Made by a program: the position numbers and the translations under genes. 64,000 nt of DNA from Gigaspora margarita (Eukaryota > Glomeromycota > Glomeromycetes > Diversisporales > Gigasporaceae), in the NCBI GenBank assembly GCA_009809945.1, contig WTPW01001621.1, positions 16,527-80,526 on the forward strand. Direction: 5' to 3'. Below the pieces are notes generated by a model. That model was not told the origin of the DNA and did no database searches. It saw only the letters and a program-made list of their open reading frames with translations. Shown here piece after piece: positions 1-11,869 of the stretch (position 1 is the stretch's first letter; every line of letters starts with the position of its first letter).

Positions 1-473
1 AAAGATGCTTAATTTTGAATTTTTGATAAAAATTTCTAAAATTAAGCATTCTTTCTTCAAATTTTAAGAAAGGTAAAGTAAAATATACCATTTTAATGTA
101 TTTTTGGTGCTAAACAAGTTTACTTAGTGCAAGAAGTTATGATCAATTAGTAAAATTTCATGCAAAATATGATTTTTAATAATTTCATTAATAAAATTAT
201 ACAAAATGCTATGATTCTCTGAATTTTACTAATTGATTCAACTTTTGTGATTTAGGTAAAAATGCGCATATTTTATGAACCTGAACATGTTCATGAACCT
301 TGAACTGAACCTGAACTAAACTTTTTTTAAGTTCAGGTTCAGGTTCATGTTTAATAATTTTAAGTTCAGGTTCAGTTCTGTATTGAACTTTTAGAGCAGG
401 TTCAGGTTCAGGTTCAGGTTCATTGAACTTGAACCTGAACCTCTATTGAACCGAAATGAACTTTGGAACCCTA
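1..473. mobile_element. Right end of a non-autonomous hAT-like element with a TTCAGG subterminal array
   Basis: The segment ends in GGAACCCTA at 473, the reverse complement of TAGGGTTCC, which also starts the well-delimited hAT-like element at 18872. Positions 277-455 are a palindromic array of the hexamer TTCAGG and its complement, giving long imperfect hairpins. The left end is outside the window or too decayed to see, so no target duplication can be checked. Positions 1-270 are AT-rich with no coding signal. The hAT assignment is by terminal similarity only. Confidence 0.45.
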
Positions 474-765
474 AATACACCATTGTAGTATATTTGTATT
501 TTATATAGATTAAATTAATACTCAAAATTTTAATCTATTAGCAATGTATTACATTATATATAGAATTATATATATTATATAGTATAACATAAGATTTTGG
601 CCTTCCCCCACCCTCTAACAATATTACATAATATTTGTCAGCATCTTTACGTAATATTTTGATTATATTACAGTTTGTAAGACCTTACGTAAGATTACGC
701 TATTATAAATTTGCTGATGATCCTTATCTTATATATAATGTTCCAGAAAGCCATATGATTGCTTT
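474..765. other. AT-rich spacer with a short dispersed repeat
   Basis: No convincing gene. Positions 688-722 (AAGATTACGCTATTATAAAT and following bases) recur at about 8953-8987, so part of this stretch is a dispersed repeat. On the minus strand, 720-765 could encode a few residues resembling the part of hAT transposases that follows the fragment at 1296-1740, but this is too short to assert. Confidence 0.4.
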
Positions 766-1292
766 GGGGGCATCCATAAATAATGTTATGTACCCATACA
801 TAGTAGCTCTTGACCCCCCTCTACTATATAAAAAAATTTTTAAAAATCTGTATGTTTATATATAAAATTTTACAAAAACTTGAATATATAATGATCCAGT
901 AATCCAATCTGGATGATTTTGGTACCATTTGATTAGTCTCTATGAGATGAATCCAATGGTACCAAAATCATTTGATTTGGATCACTGGATCACGTTTTAT
1001 TAATGAAATACTATTGATTTTATAGTAATTTTATAAGAAAACATAATAAGCAATAGTATTTTGTTATTTAACTTGATGCAGTGGTCCACATTGGATACTT
1101 TTGGTACCATTCGAATCCTCTCCTCGAGACGGTTCGAATGGTACCAAAATCAACCAATTTGGACTACTGGATCAAGTTTTAGACAAATTTTTATAAAAAA
1201 ATTGCGTTATATTGGAGGGACCTACCATATATTGGAAAATCGTTATATTTTGGGGACCCCCCTCAAGCATAACGTTATTTATGGATGCCCCC
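766..1292. mobile_element. Harbinger-like TIR element carrying two hairpins
   Basis: Inverted ends GGGGGCATCCATAAATAATG (766) and its near-perfect complement ending at 1292 bound 527 bp, with TTT on both sides as a possible 3-bp target duplication. Inside are two separate palindromes, 892-992 and 1072-1176. Each has arms around TTTTGGTACCATT and a short CTC..GAG centre, related to the fold-back repeats elsewhere in the window. It has no coding capacity. It appears to lie within the decayed hAT gene to its right. Confidence 0.6.
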
Positions 1293-1756
1293 TTTACACA
1301 AAGCTAGAAGCCATTTGTATGAGTAGTAAGTAGAGTTCTACTGAGTTTTTAATCAGTGATAGTATGCAAAATTTTTAATTCTCTTTCTTCAGATATTTCT
1401 TAATCATCTTCCATTTCTACCTTAGGTAAAGTTTTAGACAAATCTTCAGAATTGAATAATTGAATAAGCTCTATACTTGTCTTACTACATTCTATTTGTG
1501 CTTGATCAAGGTGTTGACATTATTTTGGAGATCAGAAAAATAAAATAACTTGCGAATTTTTTCAGTATATAGTTTAATTGTTTTTAAAGCTTTATTTACT
1601 ATAAGTTGAAGAGTATGAGCAGAACAGGAAAGACGATCTACATCACCCAGAAATCTAATCCTTTTTCATATTTGCTCCATTATCTGTTACTGCACAAAAC
1701 ACTTTTTTAGATAATTCATAATCTTTTATTTTATCATAAAATAGTCACTTATTCAT

Positions 1757-2294
1757 TGTTAGAGGCAGAAATTTGGGCTAGCGTCATGGGACAGACAACC
1801 ACCAACTACCAAGACCAAAGAAACATCTTACAATATACCCAATATGAGAGGTGGTACAATTTGGCAAAGCTAAGGCATATCGGGTATAAGGTGAGTACAC
1901 AGGACAGTTTATTCTATAAACAAGTGACAGTTAAACCAAGGTCAGTTTTTCTTTATTTATAAAACAAACGATACAGCAACTACTTAATCAATTCATGCCA
2001 CTAAAGGGTACATTTCTCGTTTATTTTATACTATTTTAATTCTAATGGGATTCCTAATTTTTATCTTTATTCCACAATTTTTCCCACTCGAATGGCAAAA
2101 TTATACCATATCGAATATTCTCTCGATCTTGTATTTAATGTCTTTCCTGATTTAGTTGATTTCATTAAATCAATGGCTGTGCTCAGGACCAGTTTTCTAA
2201 TGGGTGATCAGTGGGTGATCAATGTACCTTCATGGTAACTCTGCAAAAATTGACATCACGTGGTTCCAACCGATATCCAATTCTACCTTTGACA
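1757..2294 (-). repeat. 3' LTR (left copy)
   Basis: Begins TGTTA and ends TGACA on the plus strand (element strand TGTCA...TAACA). It matches 4186-4722 along its full length with scattered substitutions. It abuts the purine tract at 2295-2310. Confidence 0.85.
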
Positions 2295-2310
2295 ATTCTC
2301 CCCACCTTAA
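2295..2310 (-). promoter_or_regulatory. Polypurine tract
   Basis: Reads AAGGTGGGGAGAAT on the minus strand directly before the LTR start TGTC, the expected position and composition for the plus-strand primer. Confidence 0.7.
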
Positions 2311-2635
2311 TTTTTCACATCTTGTGAAAAATAACCCTATGATATTTTTTTTTCTCTTTTCCCCAACTAAACTAAAAAACAACTTAAAAACAAATTTACA
2401 AAAAACTACATTTCTAAAAGAAAAAATAAACATTCAGTGCAATATAAAACTAAACTAAAAAAATCATTTAATGTAGCACCCATGTTTGCATTTTTTTTTT
2501 TTTTTACGAGTCTTTCTTTATTTATTTTTTTATTTATTTATTTAATTTTTTTTTCTTATTTTCTTATTATTATTATTTTATTTTTTTTATTTTTTAGCAC
2601 TTCCATCGATATCAGAATCCACTGGGGTCGAATAT

Positions 2636-3800
2636 TTAATTCTGTAAGTCATGTGCCGGTAAGTATAGGGCATTTCTTTTCTCCGGATTCTTTATGTCAT
2701 CATGATTTATATCTAACTTTTCTAACTCTTTCTTTTTATTTTCGTCACAGGAACTTCCTTTTTTAACTTTAATCACATCTCGATACCAACTGCCAAGGTA
2801 AATTGTTCCTTTTCTGTTGCCGACACCAGTAAATTTCAAGTAGCCTTATTTTCATAACTTTCAATTTTTATTCCAATTTGATAGTAGTTTTCGACACTCC
2901 ACGTTCCTTCAGCTCTTTGAAACTCCTCAACTTTCTCAACCCAGGACTCACATGCCCAACGTAAAGCTTTTTCGTCTAGGGTAATTTCATCATTTCTTTC
3001 TTTATTATTTTCATAATCAACTAATGTTTCCCGATCACTCTCTTCTAGAGCATTAACCTCTTTCAGATCCAAGTTCGTACTTTTCACCATGTTTAACTCA
3101 GCCAACTCTTAATAATTTAGGAGAGCTTCCTTTTCAAATTTGACACTTTTATATTTATTCACTTTGACTCCAAACTCCTTCTCTTCGTCATTTTCAACAT
3201 GAATTTCCTTTCAGGATTCTCGGATGTCTTCTTCTGGGGCCCACTTACGTATGACGGCTTCAATTTCAGCAGCAAGATTTCAGAGAAGGGGACCTAAGTC
3301 TATTTCTTCCTCTTCCGTAAAACCAAGATCAGCATTTTTGAAAGGCTCTTCCAGAATGTAATATGAATCAAGAATCTCCGTTATAGGACTTCTATATTCT
3401 GGGGCTTTGGGAGAACTTTTGGCACAGCAACTATACGGCTTTCTACGGACGTGGTTATATACAGGGGCAGGTATACAATTTCTTCAGTTTCCTCTTGGTG
3501 GACATTTTTATATCATGATTTTTCTCTTGTAAATAACTCGATGTACAGGGCAAGTATACAATTTTCTCTTTATCTTTCTGAATTACTTCATCAAGGACTT
3601 CCAATACAAATTCCAGAGCTTGGTGAATTTTTTTGTCATCTATCACATGGTTTCTAAAGGCTTCGTTGATAATTTCTTGTGCTTCTGTGGCTTGCTCTTT
3701 GGTTAGGGCTACAAAAAGGGTAGTGCACATTTTATCCAAGAACTTTACTTGCGAGCAGTTACTAACATTATGATCTTTTTTTTACAATAGGTACACCTTA
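2636..3800 (-). pseudogene. gag-like pseudogene of the LTR element
   Basis: Adjacent minus-strand frames carry a lysine/glutamate-rich polypeptide. The order from the primer-binding-site side is: a CCHC-like knuckle at about 3745-3800 (C-x2-C, then H and C within DHNVSNCS, crossed by a frameshift), a helical stretch with KEQATEAQEIINEAF (3455-3739), an acidic section (about 3110-3450), then EKALRWACESWVEKVEEFQ and YLGSWYRDVIKV-like stretches (2636-3105). Composition and position fit a retrotransposon gag. The knuckle lies before the main helical part, which is unusual for gag. There is no pol downstream. Function is inferred from context and the knuckle only. Confidence 0.55.
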
Positions 3801-4159
3801 TTTCTTTTCGCAGTTTGGTTGATTGGGAGTTTTGAGAGTTTTACGAGGCTTGTTGTAATCAGGTTTCTTTCGTTCGAGCTTCAACTCATCATTGGTTGAA
3901 TATTGGCAGCAGGTAAATATCATACATTTATTATTTTCTAGATGAGAACAGAACTTCGTAGGAACAGCTTCACGGCGAATTCAAACAAAACAAAAAACCA
4001 GGTGGACACAGTTCGTCAGTCTGAAAAAAACAAAACAAAAAGAACAAACAAACAAATGAGCACACTATTCCGTCAGTGCCTCAAAAACTAACAAAAACAA
4101 AGATAAAACAAAAAAACTAAAGGGAAAACGTCACCGTATTTGCAAATTTGTGCAGGTAT

Positions 4160-4182
4160 TTCGAATCTCACAGCCACTACCA
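4160..4182 (-). promoter_or_regulatory. tRNA primer-binding site
   Basis: The plus strand reads TTCGAATCTCACAGCCACTA followed by CCA: the T-loop, acceptor 3' strand and CCA end of a tRNA. On the element strand this begins TGG, 3 nt after the LTR. The 23-nt match includes TTCGAATC, so it is a primer site complementary to a tRNA 3' end. The tRNA identity was not assigned. Confidence 0.8.
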
Positions 4183-4185
4183 AAT

Positions 4186-4722
4186 TGTTATAAGCAGAAA
4201 TCTGGGCTCGCATCATGGAACAGACAATCACCAACAACCTAGACCAAAGAAACATCTCACAATATACCCAATGTGAGAGGCAGTATGATTTGGAAAGGCT
4301 AAGGCATATCGGGTATAATGTGAGCACACAGGACAGTTTATTTTATAAATGAGAGACAGTTAAACCAAGGTCAGTTTTTCTTTATTTATGAAACAAATGA
4401 TATAGCAACTACTTAATCAATTTATGCTGCTGAAGGGTACATTTCTCGTTCATTTTATACTATTTTAATTCTAATGAGATTCCTAATTTTTATCTTTATC
4501 CCACAATTTTTCCTACTCGAATAGCAAAATCACCCATATTGAATATTCTCTCGATCTTGCATTTAATGTCTTTTCTGATTTATTCAATGTCATTCAATCG
4601 TGGCTGTGCGCAGGACCAGTTTTCTAATGGGTGATCAGTGGGTGATCACAGTACCTTCATGGGAACTCTGGCAAAAATTGACATCACGTGGTTCCAACTG
4701 ATATCCAATTCTATCTCTGACA
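4186..4722 (-). repeat. 5' LTR (right copy)
   Basis: Direct copy of 1757-2294 with about one difference per ten or more bases. On the element strand it starts TGTCA at 4722 and ends TAACA at 4186. It would hold the promoter of the element. Confidence 0.85.
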
Positions 4723-4849
4723 CCATTCACCCATATGTGGATGGTCAAACCGTTTAACAGCCAGTACTATATCATGTACTTCAAAGTCTGAAGTTAATCA
4801 ATGAAGTGTTATACCGATATATCCATCATTATTACAGTGTCAACCTAGA

Positions 4850-5632
4850 TTTCTACTTCTTTAGAGAAATGCTAATGACTAGAGTGACTAATGCAGTGAG
4901 ACACTTTATGTAATTCACACTAATTACTGTGGTATGCAAGAGTCAGAAGGGATACTATTATTTGGGCAGTATTTTGTAAATAGTGCTTGGAGTTTTGCAA
5001 TTATGAAAGAGGCCACAATTAATAGTATATGAGGATACTAAGAATTGTATCAAATGTATTTCAGTGAAGACACACTTTTTCACTATTATTTTATTTAATA
5101 AACCAGAGATTCTTCATTCTCCTCTTTAGCAAAGGAAAAACTTGAGTATTTATACATGTTTGTTCAATATAAATAATTACAATAATAAATAAAGTAATCT
5201 ATATAATCGATATATTTGATATATGCTAATGCTAAATATAATGACTATAATAAATATAATAAAAATAATAAATATATTAGATATATTCTAAATATCAGCT
5301 ATATTAGATATGTTAATTATAACTGTTAAAACTGTTATGTCCCAAATTTCTAGAATGTCAGGCATGTCTGTAATTAACTCGAATGTCTAAGATTACTCGA
5401 AATGTCTGATATTGTGTGTCACAGGTGGCGCAATTAGTTGACCAATAATATAGGGTGATTGTAAGGACCAATCATTCAGTTTTAACTAGCGTGGGGTAGA
5501 ACAGTCCGATCAAGATGATTTTGGTACCATTCGAAAGCTTGTATTGAGACTCTTACGAAGGTGGTAGTTTTATTAAATTCTGATTACGGGATCAAGAATT
5601 ATCACTGGTATACGTTTAGGTTTTTTTATAGT
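4850..5632. mobile_element. Unidentified insertion in the hAT gene
   Basis: This 0.8-kb AT-rich segment separates two hAT coding fragments whose ends carry similar sequence (TGTAATAA and TGTCAGAA on the minus strand), as expected for a degenerate target duplication. 5501-5595 is a decayed hairpin of the TTTTGGTACCATT type. No coding signal; the family is unknown. Confidence 0.45.
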
Positions 5633-5920
5633 TCTGACAATGGGATGTCCACAAATCTGTTGTAATAGAAGCAGTTTTACAAGTAGTAGAAATCAATTCT
5701 TTAAGCTCTAATACTCCTTTTTGATAAGCAAAAAAAAAGATTGATTTTAATGCTTTTATAACTAGGTAGTATAAATGCTGGATCAATATGAGTTATTATT
5801 TTTCTATATCCTTTTCCACGGACAACACTAAATAGCAAAGAATCAGTAACTAGCCATTCGGTAATAACTCTTTTCAATTCTGTTTGCTTGGGTGCATAAT
5901 GTGAAGCTGCTTTTTTAACC

Positions 5921-6256
5921 TAGAAATGCACTAGTTCTGAAAAAGACTGGTCCAGGACCGGTCTTTTCAACAGTCTTATGATCTTATCGGTTCCAATTTG
6001 GGACTGGTCCTGGACCGGTCCTTGTAAACAAACTGTAATATTTATATCACCCAATCAAATTGCTTGATCAGATGTAATACAGATCATGTGATATTTGTTT
6101 ACATCTAACAATAAGTAATTATGTCATATATGACCAATAAGATTTATTCATTAAGGACTGTTTTGGGACTGCGGATGGAATGGGACTAGGACCAAAAATA
6201 CTATGATAATGGTCTACTAGGACTGGGATGGACTGGACTGGACTGGTGCATCCCTA
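5921..6256. mobile_element. hAT MITE, 336-bp family, copy 1
   Basis: Termini TAGAAATGCACTAGT and, complemented from the right end, TAGGGATGCACCAGT. Target duplication TTTTAACC (5913-5920) versus TTTTAACT (6257-6264). Subterminal GGTCC/GGACC words form short palindromes. It has exactly the length of the copy at 7901 and is inserted in the hAT transposase pseudogene. No coding capacity. Confidence 0.9.
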
Positions 6257-6639
6257 TTTTAACTATTTTATCTATATATATTTGGTATTTTTTATTTGGT
6301 TTTACTTGAGATATAGCATTTAGTGGTAAGATTCCATGATTTACTAAGAGATGATTTTTCATGTTTTCTGCTAAACCATTATGTTTATATTTTTTCCATA
6401 TTCAACTTCTTTACCCTTGTCAAATTTAATTATCTTACAAATATCATGTCCCTCTTCAGTTTTAAAATAAAGCCAAATATAGCTCTTTTTGCCTTAAGGG
6501 CCACCTGACTTGGAATATTTACTTTAATTTTTTTTGTAGCTGGTTCATCTGCAAGTTCTTGAGTATTTTCATCTTCAATTACATGGATTTCATCATTATA
6601 AGTATATTCAGTATCGCTATCCATAGGTTAATTTGATCA

Positions 6640-7740
6640 AAAAATCTATCAAGTAGGTTATTAACTTGGTTTATTTTTTATTTGTATATTTTTTAATTTA
6701 TTGTAATTGAAATATTCAATTATATATATAAAGGTGTATTAGGTTTTAAGAGAATTTTTATAGATTTTATTAAGATAAGTTTTTTGTGATCTGAATTCTG
6801 TTTTTACAATGCTCTTGTTCATTCTATTTTTATATATTTTCTAATTTACTAATCACTAATGCTTATTTTTAGATTTTTGCTTTGATCATGAAACTCAAGA
6901 TTCATAACTTAATGATTATATGCATAATGATGATATGCATAATGTTGACATGCATAATGATGATATGCATAACAATAACATGCATAATGATTGATGCATA
7001 ACGATTAGTACATAATGATCATATGTGTGATGACCGTATACGTGATAACTAATGCATTACGATAATATGCACAAGATGAAACAAAGTAAATATATGTATG
7101 GGATATGGGCAACAATAATATACACATAACGAAACAGAGTAAATATATGTATAGAGTATGGGGCAACAATACTAATGTGTAATTTTGAATTTTGAATATC
7201 CATTGACCAAATTTTTAAAAAATTAGATTGTGTAAGTCCAGTGACTTTGGTTATAGGCTAGATATACTTCTGGTATTGATTAGATCGAGGTTAGATCTGT
7301 TCGCGAAAGTTACCAAACAATTTTACCTATCGAGTAATATGAACTGACTTTCTACCTATTAAGTAACATGACCTGTTTTTTAAAAAATTAAAGCTAGCGA
7401 ATAATCTATAGAATAATTTATATTCAATAAAAAAAACACAATAGTAATTAGGCCATGCAAAGTTATTTCATAATTTTTATAATTTTTTGTGAATTAATAA
7501 ACTCATGTTCATATATAAGCCCATGTAAAGGTAATTTTTAGATTTGTATAACATGGAACAAAACTTTTTTATTTTTTTTCTTGAATCTGGATTATCTGTC
7601 TGTCTCTAGATTGTTTTTACTGTGTAAAAGTAAAGGTTTCAAATATATTCGTTTGACAATCATTTTCATATCAGACAACTCATTTAAAGTTAAATAATAT
7701 GTGGGGTATATATGATGATATATTTGGTAATTGACGAATC
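6640..7740. repeat. AT-rich spacer with a degenerate tandem repeat
   Basis: Positions about 6905-7090 consist of degenerate copies of an 18-bp unit around ATGCATAATGATGAT. The remainder is AT-rich with no supported gene. Confidence 0.6.
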
Positions 7741-7744
7741 AGAA

Positions 7745-7885
7745 TTAAGCACATCCTGCTGCCTTGAACCCAATGGGTCAACTCGTGAGTTGACCCATCA
7801 GTTTGACCCACTTGCTTTACTCAGGTTGCTACAACTCAACCAGGGTCACCTGTCCACCCGTGGGTGACCTGAGTAACTCCAACCT
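7745..7885. repeat. GC-richer palindromic segment
   Basis: Nested short palindromes built from GGGTCAACTC/GAGTTGACCC and GGGTCACC/GGTGACC words, like the subterminal arrays of the hAT-like elements here. No termini could be defined. No coding signal. Confidence 0.4.
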
Positions 7886-7900
7886 GTATTACATCACTAG

Positions 7901-8236
7901 TAGAGATACACCAGTCCTGAAAAAGACTGGTCCAGAGCTGGTCATTTCAACGGTCTCACAGTCTTATCAGTTCTGGTTTGGGACTGGTCCTGGACTAGTC
8001 CTTGTAAACAAACTGTGATATTCATATCACCCAATCAAATTGCTTGATCAGGTGTAATACAGATTATGTGATGTTTGTTTATATCTAACAATAAGTAATT
8101 AGGTCATTTATGACCAATAAGATTTATTTATTAAGGACCATTTTGGGACTGCGGACAGACCGGAACAAGGACTGAAAATACTATGATAACAGTCTACTAG
8201 GACTGGGACAGACCAGACTGGACTGGTGCATCCCTA
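7901..8236. mobile_element. hAT MITE, 336-bp family, copy 2
   Basis: Starts TAGAGATACACCAGTC and ends GACTGGTGCATCCCTA, with a perfect 8-bp target duplication ATCACTAG (7893-7900 and 8237-8244). It is collinear with copy 1 over the whole 336 bp. Confidence 0.95.
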
Positions 8237-8372
8237 ATCACTAGTTGTACCTTTGTTACTATCTGTAAACCATTACGCAATTTAAAAATCTAATAAACTA
8301 TATCACGACATGACTGCCAAAGCTTAAAAAAAAATAAATAAAGCTAATGCTAGGTTACTAAAGGAAAAAAAA

Positions 8373-8840
8373 TACATAAATCTATATCGATATTATGATA
8401 CTGTGATTAGATTCATGTGATTTTTGGCTTTAAAATTCTCTCTTTGAGAGGATCATTTTGGTAGTTAAATCATTCAAATCAGACCAGTAGATCAAAAATT
8501 ATTTATTATATTATATATAATATTTAATAACAAATAACTTTTGATCTACTAGTCTAATTTGGATGATTTAACTACCAAAATGGTATTCTCAAAGAGAGGA
8601 TTCTAACAAGTCCAAAATCACAAAAAATCTAATCACAGAATTATAAGATCAATATAGATTTGCATATTATTACTATATAGTATTTATTTAATAAATAATA
8701 ATACACAAATCTATATCGATTTTATGATCCTGTGATTAGATTTTTGTGATTTTGGACTTCTTAGAGTCCTCTTTTTGAGAGGATCATTTTGGTAGTTAAA
8801 CCATCCAAATTGGACCAGTAGATCAAAAGTTATTAACTAT
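8373..8840. repeat. Fold-back repeat cluster
   Basis: Three successive arms in alternating orientation (about 8373-8520, 8530-8690, 8700-8840) each contain ACTACCAAAATG-type, CTC..GAG and CTAATCACAG-type blocks. They can form long stem-loops. Same grammar as 14325-14505, 16723-16895, 45770-45960 and 57866-58166. Confidence 0.7.
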
Positions 8841-8986
8841 TAAATTTTATAAATATTTTTAATATGCAAAGTTTGATTGGCTATTAAATCAGTCAGGTGA
8901 GGAGGGGGTAGTCCATATAGTAAATGGAAATTAGGTAATTTCTGGCACCCCCTTATATAAGATTATGCTATTATAAATTTGCTAAT

Positions 8987-9126
8987 TGTCCGAAGCGTAG
9001 CGAGGACTCTATAGTACAGCAATGGACATGATTTTGTGTTGGATTCCAGTCACGTGCACGTATATTAGCCAATCAGCTATAGAGATCGACACGGATCAGC
9101 CCGATGTTTATTCTTGGCTTCGGACA
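8987..9126. repeat. Short inverted-repeat segment
   Basis: GTCCGAAGC near the left and its complement GCTTCGGAC near the right bound about 140 bp of higher GC. The left end itself forms GTCC..GGAC around GAAGCGTAGCGA. It may be a small element; no target duplication is clear. 9130-9300 holds nothing recognisable. Confidence 0.35.
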
Positions 9127-9299
9127 TTAACGGTATCTGTTTTCCTAGTATAGTTAGCTAAATAGGTTAATCAACTTGGCAATAGGTGCTATTATAGATT
9201 TTTTTTCTTATTACTATATTTTTGAATTGTTATATTTTAAATATTATATATTGATTATTAATTTATAATCAATTATATATTATAAGAAAACTTTTTTTG

Positions 9300-11800
9300 A
9301 TGATCAATAAAACTAGTTCAGAGCAGTTTAAAATAGCATAATCAAATTTATTAAGCAGAAAGACCTTTATGAAATATAGCACTTCTAGCATCCTAGAAAT
9401 TGCCAAAAGCTATATACATCTAAGGTAGTTAAGTTAAAAAGGAAATTCAACCCAAACAACTGACAAGACAAAGAAAATATAACCTTTAGCAGTAGAAAAA
9501 CAGCTGCTAGACCCTGTCAAAGCAAAGCCAAATATAGACAGCACAATACAATAATGCTTTTAGTTAACTCATAGTAGTAGGACTAGCCCTAGAACCAAAC
9601 TGCTATAGCAAAAGAATGGCAAATAAAAATGATACAAGAAAACCCAAAAAATTTTGTAAAGTTAACTTGGTCAACAACCCAATTCAAATATAAAACATAG
9701 TAAATTAGCTTGCCTCTACCAATTAGTTACATAGCTAATTGTCAAATTGCACAATCTGCTTTATCAATTAACTCAACTGGCAACAATAATCAGACATGTA
9801 TGATTATTAATAGTACTAATACCTTAATTACTATAAACAGTAGTTCAGCACAACTACTATATATTGAACCAAACATAGCTATAAACAAGCAGAACCTGAT
9901 CCAACCAGATTCAGTACTATCCAGATAAAGATCTGCATAGTCCCACACATCAAGAAACAGAGTTGTTAGCAAAAATAGAAGTAGATATACAGATATCTTC
10001 TACAGAAAGCAGCTGTACAAGTACCTCTACACCCAGACCAACATATAGTCAAGTAATAGCAGAGAACAGGTAATACAATTATGAATTTAGATGCAATTAA
10101 ATGATAGAAACAAGAAGTCACCAAATACAAAAACTACTATTAACTTTAATACAAAAATGTGAAATTATAACTGCATAATTAAGGACTAGAAAAAAAAAAG
10201 AGAATTGAGGAGTTCATTATGTACATATTTGGCACAAAACCACTATAGTGTACTCAAACACCAGTGATCAAACAAAAATTTATTCATATGGATACAGCAA
10301 TTTTTCTCACTTTTATAAATATAAATAAATACAAACTAGTACATTAACTAGAATATAAAATAGAATTCAAATCAAGTTTGCAATACTAAAAGAAATTAAT
10401 AGGATTATTATTAGAAATAGGCAAATTAGAAACCACATACACCAAAAACTAAAGCAAAAGATAGCAATTAACTATCTGATTAGCATAGACTTTAACAAGA
10501 CATATATCAGAAAAATTGCCAAAATTGTCCAATATTGCAGGGGTTTATATAGTATGAATTCAAAATACTCTTTGATAGTATAAGAAGAGTAGTATCTAAG
10601 GCTTATAATTCTATACTAACTTCACTACCAATATACCCAGAGGATATTCCAGAAAAAATAAAATAGCAACTACCTATTAATATTCCAATCTCAAATAGAG
10701 CATATACTAGAACAACTGTATCAGTGCTATACAAACTATACATATTTGAAAGACTCTCTGAAAGCTATTTCATACAACCACTTCCAGTAAACCCACAAGA
10801 ACTCTATAACTCTACAAATTATTTATTTTTTATCAGAGACCCAAGAGAGCTACCAAGCCTCTCACAATACTGGGCTGTACTAAAAATTTTACAAACTAGA
10901 GGATAAGCTCCCACTGTTCTATTTTGACCTCCTAGTATCTATGCCACAACTACTACTATTACCAGACACATATTAGGAACTAGACCACTCTGTAAGGAAC
11001 ATATTTCTGATAGACTTAAATAAAAAAAAACAATATTCAGAAGGCAGTAGATCAGCTTTGAAAATTATATACATTTAAATACCTACTAAACAACTTCATA
11101 AAGCCAAAACCAAGACTGCCAAGAGACCCAAAACAAATTAAGACTATGAACTAGTTCATGTTCCCAATAGATGATAACAAAATCGTAAAGAAATTTATAG
11201 TCTATAAAAACTTTTTACTAGTTTACTCTACCTTTACCAGCCAATATTATAATAGCAAACCCACTAACAAGCTAGCACTATCTACTAACCTACAATTAAT
11301 AACTGAATACTATCTTATCATCTATAGCATGATGCCCAAAAGACTAACTAAAACAAAAAGACTCCTCATACTATACTACTATTTCATAGAAATTTCTAGT
11401 AGCTAGATTGATATACTACCCAAAGATCATGAAGACAAGGAGTTGAATAACAACCAAACTATAAACAAACTACCACTTCTACTACTTCTAGATTTTGTTA
11501 AAGAAATTTAGCAAGCCTTAAACTCTGATGACCAGGAAGATGCTATAGCAATGCCAGAATTGGAGCTATCAATTAATATACAAGAAAAGTCACACAAACC
11601 CTAGCTATATTCAGAAAATACTTTTCTTTTAGTAGGATTCCTAATTATATCATTAATCTACTTCCAGAACTAGTATAGAAAATATTTGTATCTACTAAAA
11701 ATGCGATCTGGTAAACAAAGAAAACCTCCCACAATAGATAGAAGTTAGACATCAATAAATTCAACAACAGATACTACACATATAAATGAACTACCTATAC
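9300..11800 (+). pseudogene. Decayed ORF1-like region upstream of the endonuclease
   Basis: Plus-strand frames are open for up to about 80 codons between TAG/TAA stops. A better stretch near 10580-10905 includes SNRAYTRTTVSVLYKLYIFE and FIRDPRELPSLSQYWAVLK. I do not recognise a family. Its position before the endonuclease-like segment suggests the first protein of the retrotransposon. Stops such as TAG where Gln or Trp would fit are frequent, consistent with transition decay. Confidence 0.35.
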
Positions 11801-11869
11801 TAGCTAAAATATGAATTTTAATACACATTGTCCAAGGTATAAACAAGTCTCTCAAACTACAAACATAGC

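Larger units (their letters stand above)
1757..4722 (-). mobile_element. Non-autonomous LTR retrotransposon
   Basis: Two direct repeats of about 538 bp (1757-2294, 4186-4722) in the TG..CA-type arrangement enclose 1.9 kb. On the minus strand, a primer-binding site follows the right LTR after 3 nt (4160-4182) and a purine tract (2295-2310) precedes the left LTR, so transcription runs right to left. The interior has only gag-like fragments and no protease, RT or integrase. Flanks ATGA and ATGG suggest a decayed 4-bp target duplication. It is inserted in the hAT transposase pseudogene, whose frame can be followed across both junctions. It resembles a TRIM/LARD-like derivative of an LTR element. 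Confidence 0.85.
1296..6624 (-). pseudogene. hAT transposase pseudogene, broken by several insertions
   Basis: Fragments in N-to-C order on the minus strand read as one hAT (RICESLEEPER/BED-type) transposase. 6624-6257 and 5920-5632: acidic N-terminus, then KKIKVNIPSQVALKAKRAI and the conserved TEWLVTDSLLFSVV, IDPAFILPSYKSIK and SITTDLWTS-like motifs. 4850-4723: DGYIGITLHxLTSDFEVHD followed by a HPHMGE motif. 1740-1296: KVFCAVTDNGANM, LGDVDRLSCSAHTLQLIVNKA and a trailing stretch. VTDNGAN and the RxxCxAHTLxLxV block are hallmarks of the family catalytic core. The fragments are separated by a 336-bp MITE, an unidentified insertion and an LTR retrotransposon, and contain stops and frameshifts. 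The C-terminal dimerisation region is not seen. It is non-functional and is the oldest layer of this segment. Confidence 0.85.

Noticed and set aside
3455-3739. An independent host gene
   Set aside because: It lies between matched LTRs on the element strand next to the zinc knuckle; better explained as part of gag.
8987-9126. Helitron 3' end (hairpin followed by CTAT)
   Set aside because: No CTRR terminus at the right distance, no 5' TC partner and no Rep/helicase; the inverted GTCCGAAGC ends fit a small TIR element better.
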